DNA from: an uncultured Pseudoalteromonas sp. | Lineage (GTDB): Bacteria; Pseudomonadota; Gammaproteobacteria; Enterobacterales; Alteromonadaceae | Assembly (NCBI GenBank): GCA_947493455.1 | Contig: CANLRB010000009.1 | Coordinates: 124,001-188,000, forward strand | Direction of reading: 5' to 3' | DNA length: 64,000 nt | Shown here: positions 53,560-63,371 of the stretch, in pieces | Numbering within the stretch: position 1 is the first letter of the stretch | Layout: every line of letters begins with the position of its first letter | The notes under the pieces: model-generated | The model's input: only the letters and a program-made list of their open reading frames with translations | What the model was told of the DNA's origin: nothing | Database searches by the model: none | Translations under genes and position numbers: made by a program

Positions 53560-54966
53560 ATGATAAATAGCGCAATTAGTACCATTAACAACCTACTCTG
53601 GGGCCAGGGACAGATATTAATATATTTGTTGTTATTTGCTGGCTTTTGGTTTTCATTCAAACTCAAGTTTGTACAATTTCGTCACTTTAAATACATGTTT
53701 AAAGTAATGAAAGACAGCACACATGGCGACAAATCGGGGATCAGCTCATTTCAAGCCTTGTGTACCGGATTATCAGCCCGAGTCGGTACAGGTAACTTGG
53801 CAGGCGTTGCCATTGCTATCTCGTTAGGTGGCAGTGGCGCTGTATTTTGGATGTGGTTGATTGCCCTATTAGGAATGGCGACAGGCTTTGCAGAAAGCGT
53901 GTTGGGTCAACTTTATAAAATTCGTGATGGCAACAATGAGTTTCGTGGCGGCCCTGCCTACTACATTCGCAAAGGATTAAATAAACCCTGGCTTGCCGTG
54001 TTATTCGCGCTATGTTTGTTTTTAGGTTACGGCATGAGCTTTAGCGCAATGCAAGCAAATACCATTGCCGATGCACTCAATAATACCTTTGCCATTAATC
54101 CAACATACTCTGGCGTAGTCATAGCCATAATCGCTGGTTTGATTGTAGCTGGCGGTCTACGTAGCATCGCGCGCTTTGCTGAGCTCATTGTGCCATTTAT
54201 GGGGTTAGCATTTGTGGCGGTTGCAATCATAATCACAGCGATGAATTTTCAGCATCTACCAGCCATGTTTGCCGATATGTTCGCCTCAGCCTTTGGTTTA
54301 ACCGAAGCCGGTGCAGGGGCACTTGGCGCAGCGATTAAAAACGGAATTCAACGTGGACTCTACTCAAATGAAGCAGGTGCAGGCAGTGTGCCGCATGCCG
54401 CAGCAGGTGCTTCCCCTGTACCAAACCACCCTGTTGCACAGGGCTATGTACAAATGCTTGGTGTTTTTGTTGATACTATCGTTTTATGTAGCTGCACTGC
54501 TGTGGTCATTTTACTTTCAGATATTACCATCAGCGGCGACATGGAAGGCATAGGGATGACGCAAAATGCCATGAGCAGTCACTTGGGCGAGTTTGGTCAC
54601 TATTTTGTTGCCGCTGCCATTACGTTGTTTGCTTTTACCTCGGTAGTTGCGAATTATGCCTATGCCGAAAGTAACTTACACCTATTTAAACTCGATAATA
54701 AATTTGGCCGTATTGCGTATACGGCCTTATATTTATTAATGGTGCTGTGGGGCGCATCGGCATCGTTAAAAGAGGTATGGAGTATGGCCGATGCCGCACT
54801 TGGATTAATGACCTTAGTGAATGTGTACGCGATTGTGCTACTCACCCCCACTATCGTCAGCATCACTAAAGACTACCAACGTCAGTTAAAAGCCAACAAA
54901 ACGCCAGAATTCAAATTAGATAATGTTGAGATTCAGGGCAAAACGGAACAAGGCGTTTGGCAGTAA
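53560..54966 (+). CDS. Sodium:alanine-type (AGCS) amino-acid symporter
   Basis: A 468-residue protein with about eleven membrane spans. It carries the AGCS signature ALCTGLSARVGTGNLAGVAI, then WMWLIALLGMATGFAESVLG with FRGGPAYYIRKGL, NGIQRGLYSNEAGAGSVPHA, and a cytoplasmic tail. The family imports alanine, glycine and other small amino acids with Na+. As third gene of the operon, 35 bases after ctlX, it probably brings in the amino acid consumed by it. Cargo is inferred. Confidence 0.92.
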   Translation: MINSAISTINNLLWGQGQILIYLLLFAGFWFSFKLKFVQFRHFKYMFKVMKDSTHGDKSGISSFQALCTGLSARVGTGNLAGVAIAISLGGSGAVFWMWLIALLGMATGFAESVLGQLYKIRDGNNEFRGGPAYYIRKGLNKPWLAVLFALCLFLGYGMSFSAMQANTIADALNNTFAINPTYSGVVIAIIAGLIVAGGLRSIARFAELIVPFMGLAFVAVAIIITAMNFQHLPAMFADMFASAFGLTEAGAGALGAAIKNGIQRGLYSNEAGAGSVPHAAAGASPVPNHPVAQGYVQMLGVFVDTIVLCSCTAVVILLSDITISGDMEGIGMTQNAMSSHLGEFGHYFVAAAITLFAFTSVVANYAYAESNLHLFKLDNKFGRIAYTALYLLMVLWGASASLKEVWSMADAALGLMTLVNVYAIVLLTPTIVSITKDYQRQLKANKTPEFKLDNVEIQGKTEQGVWQ

Positions 54967-55294
54967 TTTTGTTTAGATAAACAACCAGACTTAATATTGT
55001 CAGGGTACTGGTGATCTAACGTGCATTACCATAATAGGAACAGTACCTTGGCATTTTATACTCTGAGCTCTGGCAGTAATTGGGTTTGCATTTATATTAA
55101 ATAAAATACTGTTACAAAAATAATTGGGGTTTATTTTATCAATCAGCGATATCAAGATTACGACGTGTTTATATCTGTAAAAAAGTAAGTGATAATGTTC
55201 GAAACAGGTGTGTTAATTTAAGAAAAGTGCTCTTTCGAATTAACCTCCTTATTATTCACCAACATTAAAACGTTACTTACCAATTGGGTTATTT
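54967..55294. other. Intergenic region before the CadC-like regulator
   Basis: No gene in 328 bases. Inverted arms GGTACTG (55004-55010) and CAGTACC (55041-55047) with a 30-nt interior may form a loose terminator for the symporter operon; otherwise nothing stands out. Confidence 0.4.
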
Positions 55295-57586
55295 TTGGAA
55301 CAAAGACAGCAATACCAATTAGGCTCCTGGGTTGTATGCCCAAGAACCAATACTATAGCAAATGAAGTTGAGACTCACAGTATCGACAACAAAACCATGT
55401 TGGTGCTTTTGTTTTTAATCAAACATGCTGGCGAGCAAGTGACCAAAGGCCAAATTATTGAAGGTGTATGGCAAGGCAGTGTTGTTGCTGATGACATTTT
55501 ATCTGTGGCTATCAGTAAAATTCGTAAAGCGTTGGGTGATAACGCGCGTAGCCCCACTTACATTAAAACGCTACCAAATATAGGTTACTGCTTAATTGCT
55601 AATGTTGACGCCATAACACAGCAAAAGCGCCCTGTAGAACCCGAGCAAACTAAAGAAGAAAAACCTAAGTCCCGCTATATTTTATTGAGTTTCTTGAGCT
55701 TGCTGCTTTTGCTCGTAGTGCTGAGCATTTATTTTTACAGTACCGACGAAAACCCGCAAAACAGTCGCATTAATATTAACTCTATTGCGGTTTTACCGTT
55801 TGATGATCTTAGCGCATCGCAAGATAATCAGTATTTTAGTGAAGGGTTGTCAGATGCGATAATCAATCAGCTTTCTCAAATTCAACGCTTAAAAGTTATT
55901 TCTCGTTACTCCTCTTTCAATTACCGTGAAAACTACAATACCGAAGAAGTAGGTCGAGCCTTGCAAGTTGATAGCTTACTTGACGGTAGCGTACAAAAAA
56001 TAGGTGAACAAGTACGAATCAACGTAAGAATATTTAGTACAAAAGATGGTCAACAACTTTGGTCGAGAACGTTTGACAGTAACAATCAGGATATATTTAA
56101 GTTACAAGACAATATTAGCGGTGCAATTAAAGAAATCATTCAGCCTGGAACAGAACCCGCGCCAGAAAAAATAAAAACGATAAGCGCACAGGCTTATGAA
56201 TGGTATTTGATGGGACAATATCACTGGCGTCAAAGAAACCCTAAATCGCTATCTCAAGCTGTCACTTATTTTCAGCATAGTATCGAACTAGAACCTAACT
56301 ATGCCGATGCGCACACAGGCTTGGCAATCACCTATGCTTACCTTCATCACCACGCCAATTGGCATGAAAAGGATGCGGTTGAAAAAGCTCTTCCCCATTT
56401 AGCAAAGGCATTGGAATTATCACCAAACTCATCGATTGCCCTAGCAGCAAAGGGCATGATCCTCGACTTAAAAGCAACCTATGACTTTGGGGAATTAAGC
56501 ATCGAAAAAGAAGCGCGAGAGGCTTTTTTACAATCACTCGCATTAGAGAATAACGCAACGACACTGCTATGGTACAGCGCATTTTTAAAGCGTCAGGGCG
56601 AAGAAGATAAAGTTGTTCAACATATGAACCAAGCGCTTGAGCTCAATCCGCTATCCGCTTCATTAAAGCGTGCCTACAGCGGATACCTTTACTCAATCGG
56701 TAAACCAGATTCAGCGCAACGATTATACCAACGGGCTTCAATTCTTGAGCCGAATCATTTTTCGCACGTAATCGCGGCAACACATATATTTAGAAATACT
56801 CAAGACTCAATTTATAAATTGGCGCAGTGGCAAACAGCGAACGCTGACCTTTTTACCAATTGCGCTAGCATTGAGTACTGTGAACAAGTGGTTTTAGCCT
56901 ATTTAAGTATTGGTGCAACCAATGTCGCGAATCTAATTTTAGAAAAAATGGGGCCAAAGCATGGCCATTTTAGGCGCTCTCTACGCCTTGTTGAGTATGG
57001 TTTAGCAAATGAAAATCAAAAAATAATACCTATCTTTCAAAGATTGGCTGAGTTCCGCAACAACAACCGAAAAAGTTTATATGATCTCGCTCATGCACAA
57101 TTTCGAGTTGGCAACTATACAGCGGCAAAAACGAGCTTATTGCAATCATATCCAGAATTAACTGATAAAAGCGCAATAACTCAATCGTATATTAATGCTG
57201 ACAACTATTTAGCTCTGTTGTTATACGCAGCCACTATCGCTAAATTGGATCAGCAAGACGTTGCCAACGCGTTGCTAGAAAATCTTAAGGAATTTTTAAA
57301 ACAGGGAACGGTATTCGATAAAATTCAGGCTGAATTTGCCTTGGCAGAAATAAATGCCCAACTTGGTAACACAAATCAAGCGATACGCCACTTGGCAACA
57401 GCATTAAACATGGGCTGGGTGGAAACTTACGACAAAGAGTGGTGGCCGCTACAAAATAACCACTTGTTACAACCTTTGGCTCAAGAACCAGAGTTCCGAC
57501 AATTACTAAACCAGCATCAAGAAGCGCTCATCGCATTGCGAGAAAAAGTTAATCGCCTCTTCGTTGCCGTGCCTGTTTCAAATTAA
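55295..57586 (+). CDS. CadC-like membrane regulator with TPR sensor
   Basis: A 763-residue regulator. N-terminal winged helix (about 1-105: MLVLLFLIKHAGEQVTKGQI; ISKIRKALGDNARSPTYIKT), membrane span at about 126-148, a FlgO/TolB-N-like domain (SIAVLPFDDLSASQDNQYFS; SRYSSFNYRENYNTEEVGRA), then about 450 residues of TPR helices (SQAVTYFQHSIELEPNYADA; ALELNPLSASLKRAYSGYL). Such proteins couple a periplasmic signal to transcription. The start codon is TTG 55295, with only a weak ribosome site. It is followed by the secreted propeller protein at 57974, a possible target, though 387 bases away. Confidence 0.88.
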   Translation: MEQRQQYQLGSWVVCPRTNTIANEVETHSIDNKTMLVLLFLIKHAGEQVTKGQIIEGVWQGSVVADDILSVAISKIRKALGDNARSPTYIKTLPNIGYCLIANVDAITQQKRPVEPEQTKEEKPKSRYILLSFLSLLLLLVVLSIYFYSTDENPQNSRININSIAVLPFDDLSASQDNQYFSEGLSDAIINQLSQIQRLKVISRYSSFNYRENYNTEEVGRALQVDSLLDGSVQKIGEQVRINVRIFSTKDGQQLWSRTFDSNNQDIFKLQDNISGAIKEIIQPGTEPAPEKIKTISAQAYEWYLMGQYHWRQRNPKSLSQAVTYFQHSIELEPNYADAHTGLAITYAYLHHHANWHEKDAVEKALPHLAKALELSPNSSIALAAKGMILDLKATYDFGELSIEKEAREAFLQSLALENNATTLLWYSAFLKRQGEEDKVVQHMNQALELNPLSASLKRAYSGYLYSIGKPDSAQRLYQRASILEPNHFSHVIAATHIFRNTQDSIYKLAQWQTANADLFTNCASIEYCEQVVLAYLSIGATNVANLILEKMGPKHGHFRRSLRLVEYGLANENQKIIPIFQRLAEFRNNNRKSLYDLAHAQFRVGNYTAAKTSLLQSYPELTDKSAITQSYINADNYLALLLYAATIAKLDQQDVANALLENLKEFLKQGTVFDKIQAEFALAEINAQLGNTNQAIRHLATALNMGWVETYDKEWWPLQNNHLLQPLAQEPEFRQLLNQHQEALIALREKVNRLFVAVPVSN

Positions 57587-57973
57587 TAGCACAGGTTAAA
57601 GTAAGGACTAAATCAAAAAAACAAAACAAACCGTAAAACGTACGCCGATTAAAACGCATTAATTTATGTGTTTGGCTCTTGCCCAAATCTCCTACAAAAA
57701 AATGGTTAGCCAATTAAAGCTAACCATTAAAATATAAAATCAATCATTTAAAACGTAATGTGCAATAAAAGAGTTACTCTCATTTGCTTAATTTATTCGC
57801 CCTTTCGTATAACAAACAGCACCCTAATAACTCAAAGTTAGGCGTAGGCGGACATAATTCATAAAGAAGTCAGTACTAAGTCAGGCTTTTTGCTAACTGT
57901 TTGCATACTATATTACGTAGTCACTTGACGTTCAGTTTTATCTTTAATCCTAATATTAAAGCGAAGAATATTT
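57587..57973. other. Intergenic region with GGTTA/TAACC terminator
   Basis: No gene in 387 bases. It contains the perfect hairpin listed at 57701-57728 and the promoter region of the following gene. Confidence 0.5.
57701..57728 (+). terminator. Terminator after the CadC-like gene
   Basis: Ten-base stem AATGGTTAGC (57701-57710) / GCTAACCATT (57719-57728), 8-nt loop, with A-runs before and AT-rich sequence after; it may act in both directions. Confidence 0.65.
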
Positions 57974-58933
57974 ATGAAAAACAGTTTTAAATTTAATTTT
58001 GTTATCTCTGGCGTATTGCTGCTTAGTTCATCTGCATTTGCGCACAAAGAGCTTTCTAATGATCACTCCTTCTCTCTTTTGTATTCACAAACAGAAACCA
58101 ATAGAAGGTCATTATATATTAGTGATGCACTCGGTAAAAAACGCTTAAAAATAGGAAGCTTTACTTCAAGTGATGGATACCCTGCAATTTCTCCCGATGG
58201 CAAGCGTATCGTATTTTACGGCAAGTATGACCGTAACAAAACCTGGTCTATCCATACAGTTGATTTAGACGGCAGCAACTTTAAACGTCTAACTGAAGTA
58301 AAACATGTGTGGGACAGTGCGCCAGTCTGGTCTCCTGATGGTAAATCAATTGTCTTTGCGAGAGAGTATAAAGACAAAAACGGTAATTGGCAGGAAGAGA
58401 TTTGGATAATGAACCCGGATGGTTCAAATAAAAAGCAAATTAAAGCTCTTAAAGGTCGCTCTCCTGAGTTTATGAAAGATGGTCGTCTTCTTTTTCAAAC
58501 CAAAGCGAGCCCGAGCCAAATTAGCATTGCAAATTTGGATGGCAGCAATCAAATACTGTTAACTAACGATGACACAAACAACATGTCACCAAAAATATCG
58601 CCTGACGGTTCGAAAATTGCCTATTTATCAAATCGTGACGGCAATCAAGAGGTTTATATAATGGACATTGATGGGCGCAATCAAAAGAGAATGACAAGTA
58701 ACTCGATTGCTGAATGGGGGCCAGGCTGGTCGACCGATGGTTCAAAAGTGCTTTTTTCATCTGAAAACGTTTACGACTCTTTAGATATATATAGCGTTAA
58801 TACGAGTGACCGCGCCATTAAAAAAATCTTAGATAAAGGTTCTCAACTTGCAACCATGTACCATGTTGATAACGAATACTTAGTAAAACTTATTAATAAA
58901 AATGCGGCACTAAAAACAGCTCAAAAAAACTAA
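57974..58933 (+). CDS. Secreted TolB-like PD40 propeller protein
   Basis: A 319-residue protein with signal peptide (NSFKFNFVISGVLLLSSSAF). It consists of PD40/WD40-like blades: AISPDGKRIVFYGKYD, VWSPDGKSIVFAREYKD, EIWIMNPDGSNKKQIKAL, KISPDGSKIAYLSNRDGNQE and GWSTDGSKVLFSSE. This is the fold of TolB's C-terminal propeller, but no N-terminal TolB domain is present, so it is not TolB itself. Periplasmic protein or ligand binding is likely. The start follows GCGAAGAATATTT. Confidence 0.82.
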   Translation: MKNSFKFNFVISGVLLLSSSAFAHKELSNDHSFSLLYSQTETNRRSLYISDALGKKRLKIGSFTSSDGYPAISPDGKRIVFYGKYDRNKTWSIHTVDLDGSNFKRLTEVKHVWDSAPVWSPDGKSIVFAREYKDKNGNWQEEIWIMNPDGSNKKQIKALKGRSPEFMKDGRLLFQTKASPSQISIANLDGSNQILLTNDDTNNMSPKISPDGSKIAYLSNRDGNQEVYIMDIDGRNQKRMTSNSIAEWGPGWSTDGSKVLFSSENVYDSLDIYSVNTSDRAIKKILDKGSQLATMYHVDNEYLVKLINKNAALKTAQKN

Positions 58934-59394
58934 AATTATTGCCTATACGATTGTTTGGTTTTGAATGAATAAGAATAAAACGCCATTCAGATTTAACAGT
59001 CGCGACTTTACTCAAAACATGCACCTTTTAATTAAGGTGCAATAGTTCGCTCTCATTCTATAAATGGAATCAATTACTTAACTATCATTCAGATTGACAA
59101 TACGATAACTCAAATTGATGCTCATCGGTTGACTTAATCCGAACGCACTATTAATTAGAGAGCCAACTCCGGCCAAGCCGTTTTAATCATTTCGATTGTT
59201 ACACTATGTTACCCACCCACTAGCAATATAACTGTACAATTTTTTCAATCTATATGCAGACTCCGCTTTTTAATTTTATAAAAAACAAGGCCAAGCCAAA
59301 CAGGTTGAGGTCGCTTTGATTTTAAAATAACTAACCGGGCAATTGTTTATACGCATATTTTTAACTTAACTAACTTGCTTACAGTGGAGCAATA
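58934..59394. other. Long intergenic region with a hairpin
   Basis: About 460 bases without a gene. A hairpin TGCACCTT (59020-59027) / AAGGTGCA (59034-59041), 6-nt loop, probably ends the propeller gene. AT-rich sequence follows up to GTGGAGCAATA, the ribosome site of the next gene. Confidence 0.5.
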
Positions 59395-60303
59395 ATGAAT
59401 CCAAAATTATTTAATAAATTTCTAACCATAGTATTGGTATATATATTTAGCCAAACGCAAGTATTTGCAATGACAAAATATGATACATCGGCAGCCGTAC
59501 AATTTGCTAAGTCATTCTCTCAAAATGAAAATTTATCTTTAGTAGAAATCAATAATTACTTATCGATAGATTCATATGGCTTAAAAGCACTGTCAAACCG
59601 AATTAGAAACCCAGAAAGTCTAAAAAACGCCATCGATAACAATAAGCAAGAGTATCAACATGCTATTAATGTTTGCTTACCAGTGGCAATGCAATTATCA
59701 GAAGATGCAAATAAAATAATATCGAAATCAGCCTTATTTTTATTAGGATCAAACAATGTTTCAATAGATATCGTATTTGGTGCAAATAATACCGCAGCCA
59801 CAGCAACCCCACATGGAATAATCTTAGCGCTCGAAGGCATATGTAAAGGAGTTTCTTCCGCACACGAGGCAAAAACAATATTACTGGAATATATTGCCCA
59901 TGAAGTTGTCCATGTTTATCAATATAGGAATAGTAAAAGAACGAACTTTAACTTCACACTTTTGGAGATTTCGCTAATTGAAGGAACTGCTGACTATTTT
60001 TCTGAAATTGCGATGCAAAAGAGCGGCCTACTGCAAAGAAAGAGAGAACAATATGGTGCTCAACATGAAAAAGATATTTGGACCGAGTTTTCAAAGGTAA
60101 TGCATGGAAACAATTACCTACCATGGCTTTACTCAAAGCCAAAAAACAACATGCCACCTGATATGGGCTACTGGGTCGGAAAAAGCATTATTAAAAAGCT
60201 TTATGAACAAACACCCAATAAAAAACAAGTTAAGGAAGATATATTAATTTTGCAAGATGCAAAAAAAATATTAAAAGCAAGTATGTACCAACAACCACTG
60301 TAA
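59395..60303 (+). CDS. Secreted gluzincin-type metallopeptidase candidate
   Basis: A 302-residue protein with signal peptide (MNPKLFNKFLTIVLVYIFSQ to about residue 25). The helix IAHEVVHVYQYRN has the zinc motif His169-Glu170-x-x-His173, and LIEGTADYFSEIA 23 residues on supplies Glu196 as third ligand, as in gluzincins of the DUF2268 type. Residues 30-165 are not recognised. The set of ligands argues for a genuine peptidase, but no substrate or family name can be fixed. It ends before a hairpin at 60341 and stands alone. Confidence 0.7.
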   Translation: MNPKLFNKFLTIVLVYIFSQTQVFAMTKYDTSAAVQFAKSFSQNENLSLVEINNYLSIDSYGLKALSNRIRNPESLKNAIDNNKQEYQHAINVCLPVAMQLSEDANKIISKSALFLLGSNNVSIDIVFGANNTAATATPHGIILALEGICKGVSSAHEAKTILLEYIAHEVVHVYQYRNSKRTNFNFTLLEISLIEGTADYFSEIAMQKSGLLQRKREQYGAQHEKDIWTEFSKVMHGNNYLPWLYSKPKNNMPPDMGYWVGKSIIKKLYEQTPNKKQVKEDILILQDAKKILKASMYQQPL

Positions 60304-60340
60304 ACCAGTTAGCCCCCTATTATCATTTGATTAGACCAAA

Positions 60341-60370
60341 AAAGAGCTACAGAACGATAAGTAGCTCTTT
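60341..60370 (+). terminator. Terminator after the metallopeptidase gene
   Basis: Stem AAAGAGCTAC (60341-60350) / GTAGCTCTTT (60361-60370), 10-nt loop, followed by ATTC; an A-run precedes it. Confidence 0.65.
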
Positions 60371-60559
60371 ATTCACTATATTCAGAAGAAAACTCTTTGA
60401 TTTTGCTTAACATATTAGTCAAAAATGCCAATAATTAGCCTTAGAAATACCAGTAAGTAATTATAAAAAATTAAAAGAATATATAAATCAATCCATTATA
60501 CTCTTGGTATATTACTTGCCATTGAAGTAAAGTTTTGAAAATTTACAAGGATATGATTA

Positions 60560-61783
60560 ATGCACTCTTTTCATTTAAAGTTATTAAAAACAGGTTTACC
60601 AATTGCATTTGCTTTGTTGTTTACAGGGTGCTCGGGTGTTGTTGGCCATCAATACATTAAAACCAACAATAACGGCGAAATTACTGAGCTAAAAAAATAT
60701 TATTCGCAGCATGGCAATGAGTACCAAGTTACCGCAGAGTTTACGGGGCCAGTAACTTTATCAGATGACGCAATTACCATTAGCAAAATGGCTGATGGGA
60801 GTTTTATTAATATTCAAAATACACAAACAGGCTCAGTACTAAAAATAATCGAACAAAATGGCGAGACTATTTACAGTCTTTTTCACAACAAAAAAAACGT
60901 CCGCCCAAGCACTCAACAAATAGAAAGTTATATGCTCGGTGTATTTAGCAATACACCACTTCTTGCTGCGCAACATGTAAACACATTAGTCAAAAAGTTT
61001 GACGTAGCTGCCGCAGTTAACGAAGTAGAAAAGGCACAAAATGACGACACAAAATCAGCTTATATTGCTGCAATCTGTCAACATCAGCTAAACCCAAAAG
61101 CTCAAAAACGTGTACTTAAAGTGCTCGCTAGCGTCAGCAGTGACTATCAACAACGAAGCGCTGCCCTTAAGTTCGTACAACAGCAAAGCCCGTTACGTGA
61201 CTCAATATGGATCAGCTTTTTTGAAGGCTTAAAGGGGATGGATTCAGATTATGAACTTCGTTCCTTGCTCACAGCAGTAGTTAATCAGTTACCCGACTCC
61301 CCTACCGTTCACACTGCTTTTTTTGATACAACTAAAACGATAGGCAGTGATTATGAAAAGTATCGTCTATTTAGTGAAATAGTAACCTTACAGTCTTCAC
61401 TCAAAACATCAGAACTATTAAACGCCAGCTCAGACATCGGTTCTGACTATGAAGCATATCGATTAATAAGCGATATCTCTGAGCATATAAATACGCAAGA
61501 TGATATCAATGCACTACTAGACTTTATTCAATCAATTGGCTCAGATTACGAAATGAAACGCACTTTACAAGTGCTACCATATAACACTATGACAAAGGCG
61601 CAGACAGCGGCATGTATACAAATCGCCAGTAACCAGATTGACTCTGACTACGAATTAGCACAAGTACTTATTCACATTTATCAAGCGACCCCTTTCAAAG
61701 CTGGATTAACTAACCAAGTTAAAATAGCCATGAATACGATGAGTAGCGAAAATGAAAAAATCAAAGTATACGAGGTGTTATAA
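60560..61783 (+). CDS. Lipoprotein with seven SDY helical repeats
   Basis: A 407-residue protein with lipobox ALLFTGC (Cys24). Residues 25-110 form a beta-rich N-terminal domain (YQVTAEFTGPVTLSDDAITI). From about 160 a helical array has SDY at 194, 229, 263, 295, 328 and 362, with a degraded seventh copy (SEN) at 396, giving a period of about 34 residues. The typical unit is I-G-S-D-Y-E-x-x-R-x-L, then a helix. This resembles HEAT-like repeats in some envelope-stress and M56-linked proteins. The C-terminus ends within the last repeat (IKVYEVL). A binding platform at the membrane is likely; the partner is unknown. Confidence 0.78.
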   Translation: MHSFHLKLLKTGLPIAFALLFTGCSGVVGHQYIKTNNNGEITELKKYYSQHGNEYQVTAEFTGPVTLSDDAITISKMADGSFINIQNTQTGSVLKIIEQNGETIYSLFHNKKNVRPSTQQIESYMLGVFSNTPLLAAQHVNTLVKKFDVAAAVNEVEKAQNDDTKSAYIAAICQHQLNPKAQKRVLKVLASVSSDYQQRSAALKFVQQQSPLRDSIWISFFEGLKGMDSDYELRSLLTAVVNQLPDSPTVHTAFFDTTKTIGSDYEKYRLFSEIVTLQSSLKTSELLNASSDIGSDYEAYRLISDISEHINTQDDINALLDFIQSIGSDYEMKRTLQVLPYNTMTKAQTAACIQIASNQIDSDYELAQVLIHIYQATPFKAGLTNQVKIAMNTMSSENEKIKVYEVL

Positions 61784-61859
61784 CTACACTTAATGAAGAG
61801 CCGCAGTTAACGATAAGATGATTTCAATAAAAAGGCGCTCTTGATAAAACTAAAAAATA

Positions 61860-61889
61860 AAAAGGTTAGTTCAATATCGCTAACCTTTT
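61860..61889 (+). terminator. Terminator after the SDY-repeat gene
   Basis: Stem AAAAGGTTAG (61860-61869) / CTAACCTTTT (61880-61889), 10-nt loop, with U-run in the 3' arm. The same GGTTA/TAACC core as at 923, 8961 and 57701. Confidence 0.7.
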
Positions 61890-62029
61890 AAATATCAAAT
61901 CAAATGTTCACGTCTTCATTAGACAATACTAAACCTGCACCTGTGCTACCACTAATGATAAACGACTGAAATAAACTTTTTTCGCTATACTGTAAAATCA
62001 GTGCAATATTCTTATGAAGAGACATAGAC

Positions 62030-63118
62030 TTGAAAAATATATTCTGCGGTATACTTTTATCTTTGATTACGGTGCTTATACAAAATAATGCTTATGCCAC
62101 TGATGAGAGACTGGTAGCGTTAGAAAATTTAGACTACGTAAAAAAATTCTTAAATGTAGCACCTGAGCGCTCTCGTACAAGACTATTGAGCAGCAAAGAT
62201 TCGCTCGAAAAACTTACTGCTCATGAGAAAATAACATGGCATAAGTCTGGTGCAACGATAGGTTTAAAATTAAATGACTTAAAGTTATTCAGTTCGTCTC
62301 TAATTGCACTGACCAATCTGATATCTAAAGAGAATTTATATAAACATCAATTATCAACGCTTGCTTTACTTGGTCACTATAACCTCAAATCAAATTATAT
62401 CGATAAAGCTAAATCAGCTTACTTTTGTGTCTTTTTTTTATCGAAAAACGAGCAAGAGAAAATTAAAGCGGCTTATCGAATTTCAAACGCTTATCTAAGT
62501 GAAAATCAAATTGATCAAGCAGAGTTAATAATGACAAAACTGCTTAATATTGCGACACAGCAAAATAAGTTAGCGTGGTTTGGACCAATAAAAAGTACAA
62601 TGGGGATCTATGCGCTTCATAGAAACGAATATTTAAATGCAGAAAAGCTTTTCAAAGAATCAATTAACGCTCATCAATCAATACAAAACTACTCTGGAGA
62701 ATTCAATTCAGGGTTAAATTTGTTGCTCACTTTCGCTTTGAATAATAATCCTAATTATGAACGGATTAATTATAGAGTAACAATGCTAGCAAAGAAAAAT
62801 AACGATATGGATAGAGCTTTGCTTTTACAGCTGATAAAACTTGTAAAATCCGCGAGTGAATCAAATAACTATGATAAATATCAAAAGGAAGCTATCCAGC
62901 ATTATAACAATGTTCAATCTAGTACTGTCAAAGCTGCTGCACGCAATTTTATTTTCCCATCTCTTAAAGTTAAACATGACATTCCGGATCTTAAGCCAGC
63001 GCCTCAATGGGTTGACTCCGCGATGTCACGGTTAAAATGTAATGATAACGAGCAAAGCCTAAACTTGGTCTTAAATGAACTAGAAGATATAGAAAGGGAC
63101 AAAAAATTTAACAAATAG
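62030..63118 (+). CDS. Secreted TPR-like hypothetical protein
   Basis: A 362-residue protein with a TTG start at 62030 preceded by GAAGAGAC; the next residues form a signal peptide (MKNIFCGILLSLITVLIQNN). The remainder is helical with TPR-like pairs (AYRISNAYLSENQIDQAELI; STMGIYALHRNEYLNAEKLF; SGEFNSGLNLLLTFALNNN). No catalytic motif. Such secreted TPR proteins in Alteromonadales often resemble the sensor part of membrane GGDEF or HTH regulators, but no output domain follows here. Function unknown. Confidence 0.65.
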   Translation: MKNIFCGILLSLITVLIQNNAYATDERLVALENLDYVKKFLNVAPERSRTRLLSSKDSLEKLTAHEKITWHKSGATIGLKLNDLKLFSSSLIALTNLISKENLYKHQLSTLALLGHYNLKSNYIDKAKSAYFCVFFLSKNEQEKIKAAYRISNAYLSENQIDQAELIMTKLLNIATQQNKLAWFGPIKSTMGIYALHRNEYLNAEKLFKESINAHQSIQNYSGEFNSGLNLLLTFALNNNPNYERINYRVTMLAKKNNDMDRALLLQLIKLVKSASESNNYDKYQKEAIQHYNNVQSSTVKAAARNFIFPSLKVKHDIPDLKPAPQWVDSAMSRLKCNDNEQSLNLVLNELEDIERDKKFNK

Positions 63119-63371
63119 TGACTTGCGAATCAAAAATTTAATCTCGCTTCATTGTAATTGCTTTATAAGAAAATATGAATTGGTGCAACATAAAATCGGG
63201 CCAATCAAGATAGTAATAAATCTCCCTCATAAAACTCTAAAGAGTCACTTTTACCCGTCAAATCAGCTTTTTAAACAACTTTTAACACAATTTTTGTCGA
63301 GTAATTAACTATCAAGCGATAGACTAGACAGCGTTTAAACGGATGCAATTTATATAAAAAAGGAACTGAAT

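Noticed and set aside
63123-63308. A 61-codon frame after the TPR-like gene.
   Set aside because: It is in a different frame from the preceding gene, starts at TTG without a ribosome site and has no recognisable composition.
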